From Chitinophagales bacterium (GTDB lineage Bacteria; Bacteroidota; Bacteroidia; Chitinophagales; Saprospiraceae): a DNA stretch of 64,000 bases. Below, one piece after another: positions 61,527 to 64,000 of the stretch. The notes below the pieces were generated by a model, which made no database searches, was not told the origin of the DNA, and was given only the letters and a program-made list of their open reading frames with translations. The DNA is taken from contig JAAFJY010000038.1 in the NCBI GenBank assembly GCA_013299105.1, positions 16,562-80,561 on the forward strand. The letters run 5' to 3'. Each line of letters begins with the position of its first letter. Positions within the stretch are counted from its first letter, which is position 1. A program made the position numbers and the translations under genes.

Positions 61527-62743
61527 GGCTTATCAGTTTTTAACCTAATTTTTAAATCAGGTTTAGTACCCGTTCCACCTGTGTTTTTAAAGTCAGCAGT
61601 AGGTCCACCAGTTGACTTTGCATTGTCTCTCACTGTATATTGCTTGTTACTTTTGTTATACACATCAACTTTTCCACCACCGTGAGTTGTTTTTGAATAA
61701 CCTTCTTGGGTTAAATTCTTTTCAAACTCTTTTTTTGTAACATCGGTTTGCTTATTCGGAACGGAAGACTTACCTCTACTTGATGTAGTTACATCTTCAT
61801 AAAGTGAAGCACTTTTTCCTCCTTTTAAAACTTTATTTACGACAACTCCACCAACTGCCGATAGTGCGCCAATCACTGCATCTTTAGCTACAGTACCAAT
61901 ATTGTTCTCTTTGCCTTGAAAACTATTACTTAATGCACCACCTACCACATTCGCAGAGGCCCCTGTTACACCTGCCACTATGAGATTTGCGCCTCCCGTA
62001 AGCGCCGCAATACCACCAGTAATACCTCCCTGAAGAGCAGCCCCACCAACTGCTTTCCAGTCAGATACTTTGCCTTCTTTGACAATTTGTGTCCCTGCTT
62101 CAACTGCAGCACCAATTACCGCACCTAAACCTGCACCAATCAATCCTGTAATCGGTGTTTGCCCATCTGGATCAACAAGTTGAATAGGATCATTCCATGC
62201 ATAAGCAAATACAGACTTGTCAATTTGATTATCTTGATCGGCCAAAGGATCAACTGCTCCCCATCTCCCCACAGCCGCATCATACCATCGCGCCCCATAA
62301 TCATTCCACCCCAGCCCAAAGTCATCATTGAGCTCCTTCCCGTTGTACAAATACCGATTATCCCGACTCGCCCCGTCATTCTGCACCCAAGGCCCCTCAA
62401 AACCCAGCCCAAAGGCGTAATAATGCTGCTCCTGCAAGACCTCGTTCGTAGCAGCGCTGCCCGTGATGTCAAGTACCCCATCGGCATCGCGATCGGTGAT
62501 CACCACGCGGGTATTGCCCAGGTGGTCTTTGATGTTGTACTCGCGCCGCCAGGAAATGGTAGTCGATACCTCCGCATTGACGTTGAAATAACGCCCTTCG
62601 GGGTGAAAAACGCTTTCTACCCTTTTGCTGCCCGCCCCATTTTGGCGGTACTCAATGCCGCCCGCCAGGTAGTCCTGCACATAAGTAACAGTCCCGTTGG
62701 TTCGCACCGTTTTGCGCAGCTTCGTGCCTGCGGCATCGTACAA
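61523..62743 (-). CDS. RHS-core protein with C-terminal toxin-like tip (5'-truncated module)
   Basis: About 406 residues from TTG 62743; the frame is open further up to 62860 (ending in TYNHLNLPTLITFSGNN), immediately after the stop of the upstream gene and in its frame, so the N-terminal RHS repeats are missing. The core has RVESVFHPEGRYF, YNIKDHLGNTRVVI, LYNGKELNDDFGLGWNDYGA and the conserved GRWGAVDPLAD...PIQLVDPDGQ. A Gly/Ala-rich, membrane-like stretch (GAGLGAVIGAAVEAG...) and a ~75-residue tip follow: GYSKTTHGGGKVDVYNKS, YTVRDNAKSTGGPTADFK, KPDLKIRLKTDKP. Such tips are polymorphic toxins; the activity could not be assigned. It looks like an orphan toxin cassette. Confidence 0.72.
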   Translation of the reverse strand: MYDAAGTKLRKTVRTNGTVTYVQDYLAGGIEYRQNGAGSKRVESVFHPEGRYFNVNAEVSTTISWRREYNIKDHLGNTRVVITDRDADGVLDITGSAATNEVLQEQHYYAFGLGFEGPWVQNDGASRDNRYLYNGKELNDDFGLGWNDYGARWYDAAVGRWGAVDPLADQDNQIDKSVFAYAWNDPIQLVDPDGQTPITGLIGAGLGAVIGAAVEAGTQIVKEGKVSDWKAVGGAALQGGITGGIAALTGGANLIVAGVTGASANVVGGALSNSFQGKENNIGTVAKDAVIGALSAVGGVVVNKVLKGGKSASLYEDVTTSSRGKSSVPNKQTDVTKKEFEKNLTQEGYSKTTHGGGKVDVYNKSNKQYTVRDNAKSTGGPTADFKNTGGTGTKPDLKIRLKTDKP

Positions 62744-62860
62744 AAACTCGATGCTGTTGTTGCCGCTGAACGTGATCAGCGTGGGTAAATTTAGGTGATT
62801 ATACGTTATCGCGCTGGCATTTTTGTAATTATTTTTTTGTTGAGGGCCGCTAAAGAGGGT

Positions 62861-63670
62861 TTATTTCACGAGCTTAAACTGCTCAGAAGACCTAGTCCAT
62901 GTGATTTTTTTACGCTTTGAAAGAAATAATTCATTTTTAAAAATCAAGTAGTTAAACCATGTAAAAGGAATATTGATAGTGATTTGAAAGAAGTTATCCT
63001 CACTTTTAAGTAAATTTAACGTAGTTGTGTTAATATATTTTTCTCTTGATTGTACACGAGTAGATAAAGTATCTGCTAAGATATTTATATAAACTGAGTC
63101 TCTAAGAATGGATTTAGGTAGTTTTTGATTGGAATTGTTTTTGATTTGCCATATTTTATCACCTGCATGTAGTTCAGCAAATAGGTATTTGTTTAACCAA
63201 TCGTCTACTTTATCCAAGACGTGTATTTTAATTAAAACATCAACACTATCATCTATTGGCAGCTTATGTAGTGAAACAATTTCAGGGCTGATATTTTTAG
63301 TCTTAAGATCAGAGTTTAAAATGATTGAATCCTTTCCAATAGTTGTCCATACCCCACTTGAGTGTTCGTATTGAGTGCCAACCAAAAACTCATATTTATA
63401 TCTATTATTACTGTTTAGGTCTAGAGTGCTTGCTGTCCTCTTAAATTTTTTATTTACATTCAATTCATGGTTTACACCGCAAGAGCTTATCGGTATAATA
63501 ATTAACAAAAAAAAGAACTCAGCATTGAATTTTTGCAAGTTCAATATTTTCAACAATGGTTGTTTAAATATTGCACTATGAATTCTTGTGAGCGATGCTT
63601 TGAAACCAAGGGAAGCATATTTTATGCATCTCATTAGTTTATCAAGTCTAATAGTATTCGCAGAAAACAT
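62861..63670 (-). CDS. Lipoprotein of unknown function in the RHS island
   Basis: Up to 269 residues. FFFLLIIIPISSCGVN is a lipobox with the Cys near residue 65, so the true start is probably a later codon just before this stretch. The mature part is low-GC and unrecognised (KYEFLVGTQYEHSSGVWTTI, SVDVLIKIHVLDKVDDWLNK). It ends LVK and its stop is followed directly, in the same frame, by the RHS module. Could be an immunity or accessory protein of a neighbouring, lost toxin. Confidence 0.5.
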   Translation of the reverse strand: MFSANTIRLDKLMRCIKYASLGFKASLTRIHSAIFKQPLLKILNLQKFNAEFFFLLIIIPISSCGVNHELNVNKKFKRTASTLDLNSNNRYKYEFLVGTQYEHSSGVWTTIGKDSIILNSDLKTKNISPEIVSLHKLPIDDSVDVLIKIHVLDKVDDWLNKYLFAELHAGDKIWQIKNNSNQKLPKSILRDSVYINILADTLSTRVQSREKYINTTTLNLLKSEDNFFQITINIPFTWFNYLIFKNELFLSKRKKITWTRSSEQFKLVK

Positions 63671-63718
63671 AGTAACAGTTATTAAAGATTAAAAAATAGA
63701 ATACAACTCTCTTGAAAT

Positions 63719-63757
63719 GATAGAGAAAAAATCTCAAAGGGATTCTTATTCTCTATC
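63719..63757 (-). terminator. Hairpin after the truncated tail gene
   Basis: GATAGAGAA (63719-63727) pairs with TTCTCTATC (63749-63757), extending to a ~10-bp stem. It lies 18 bases after the stop of the orphan C-terminal frame on the reverse strand. No long T-run follows, so its strength is doubtful. Confidence 0.45.
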
Positions 63758-63774
63758 ATCCAAGATATCAAGAT

Positions 63775-63918
63775 TTAGTTTCTAAACCTATCTGGGCCAT
63801 ATGGATACACTTTTTTACCCGTATCTTTGTCAATATAGTAAATACCAAAAACAAATTTTCTTGTTATCGAATCGTAACTATTCAGGGGCTGAAAGCTAAT
63901 ATTTCGTGAATATCGAGC
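63775..63918 (-). pseudogene. Orphan C-terminal coding fragment cut by the transposase gene
   Basis: An open frame of 47 codons without start ends FVFGIYYIDKDTGKKVYPYG then PDRFRN. It overlaps the end of the transposase gene by 37 bases and is followed by a hairpin. The simplest reading is the tail of a gene (perhaps another toxin or RHS tip) whose 5' part was replaced when the element inserted. Confidence 0.4.
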
Positions 63919-64000
63919 TCATCCCTGAATAATTTGTTGAGATAGACCATAATATCTTTGCCCTGTTTTCTCAGGGTTTCGACAAAAGATCGAATAACCA
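63882..64000 (-). mobile_element. Transposase C-terminus (IS66-like), partial
   Basis: The reverse strand encodes VIRSFVETLRKQGKDIMVYL to a TGA at 63882-63884. RSFVETLRKQGKD resembles the C-terminal end of IS66-group transposases; the assignment is from memory and only 38 codons are visible. Continues beyond the window. Confidence 0.45.

Noticed and set aside
62155..62790. Long open frames antisense to the RHS modules (also 59565-59930 and 60195-60461)
   Set aside because: They are mirror frames of GC-rich RHS coding sequence and have no protein-like composition.

Overview
The window reads as chromosomal DNA of a free-living Bacteroidota bacterium, most likely a saprospiral relative (Haliscomenobacter/Lewinella-like). 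The evidence is a SusC/SusD outer-membrane pair, a type B sorting domain of the type IX secretion system, FG-GAP/VCBS lipoproteins, DUF2490, DUF3822, DUF6807 and DUF3828 proteins, Bacteroidota-type -7 promoter boxes (TAnnTTTG), and weak or absent Shine-Dalgarno sequences. The genus is an inference from gene content; no rRNA is present.

Layout. 1-7.35 kb: the 5' part of a DUF2490 gene, then a SulP anion/bicarbonate transporter divergent from dabA-dabB, which encode an energy-coupled inorganic-carbon uptake complex. 7.35-8.85 kb: a gene-poor stretch with palindromes, a 38-codon reading frame, a terminator-like hairpin and a dense array of six tRNA genes. 8.85-11.85 kb: alpha/beta-hydrolase and TetR genes, a clear palindromic operator, a cupin and a DUF6807 protein. 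11.9-24 kb: CocE-like esterase/peptidase, small lipoproteins, AhpD-like protein, U32 peptidase-family (RlhA-like) protein, a GH5-like glycosidase, an MFS transporter and a probable D-apionate-lactonase-family protein. 24.4-32.6 kb: SusC, SusD and a large VCBS protein. 32.7-38 kb: M19 dipeptidase, amidase and a type IX-secreted Ig-repeat protein. 38-51.2 kb: housekeeping genes (Bax inhibitor, glnS-argS, rsmD-DUF3822, M20 hydrolase, beta-lactamase-fold hydrolase, ferredoxin, MOSC, glycosyltransferase, trmD, FKBP). 51.3-52.5 kb: a non-coding tandem repeat block. 52.5-58.8 kb: HtrA protease, two tandem near-identical secreted proteins and a large VWA-like membrane protein. 59.4-64 kb: an accessory island of truncated RHS cassettes with toxin/immunity-like genes, ending in a transposase fragment.

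Most notable. (1) The six-tRNA array (His, Ile, Pro, Gln, Leu, Arg; five of the six read C-starting codons) is preceded by a 38-codon frame in which 26 codons specify exactly those six amino acids, followed 25 nt later by an intrinsic-terminator hairpin. This is the arrangement of a translation-sensing attenuator, here placed in front of tRNA genes. Several of the tRNAs are structurally unusual. (2) A family of about 135-bp palindromic repeats (four full copies and one partial) sits at gene borders. (3) A separate ~164-bp palindromic element interrupts an RHS gene. (4) A ~112-bp tandem repeat carries terminator-like hairpins upstream of the FKBP gene. (5) Two RHS modules share a nearly identical core next to toxin/immunity-like genes.

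Coordinates and motifs were read by eye. Protein families were assigned from remembered motifs, with no database search.
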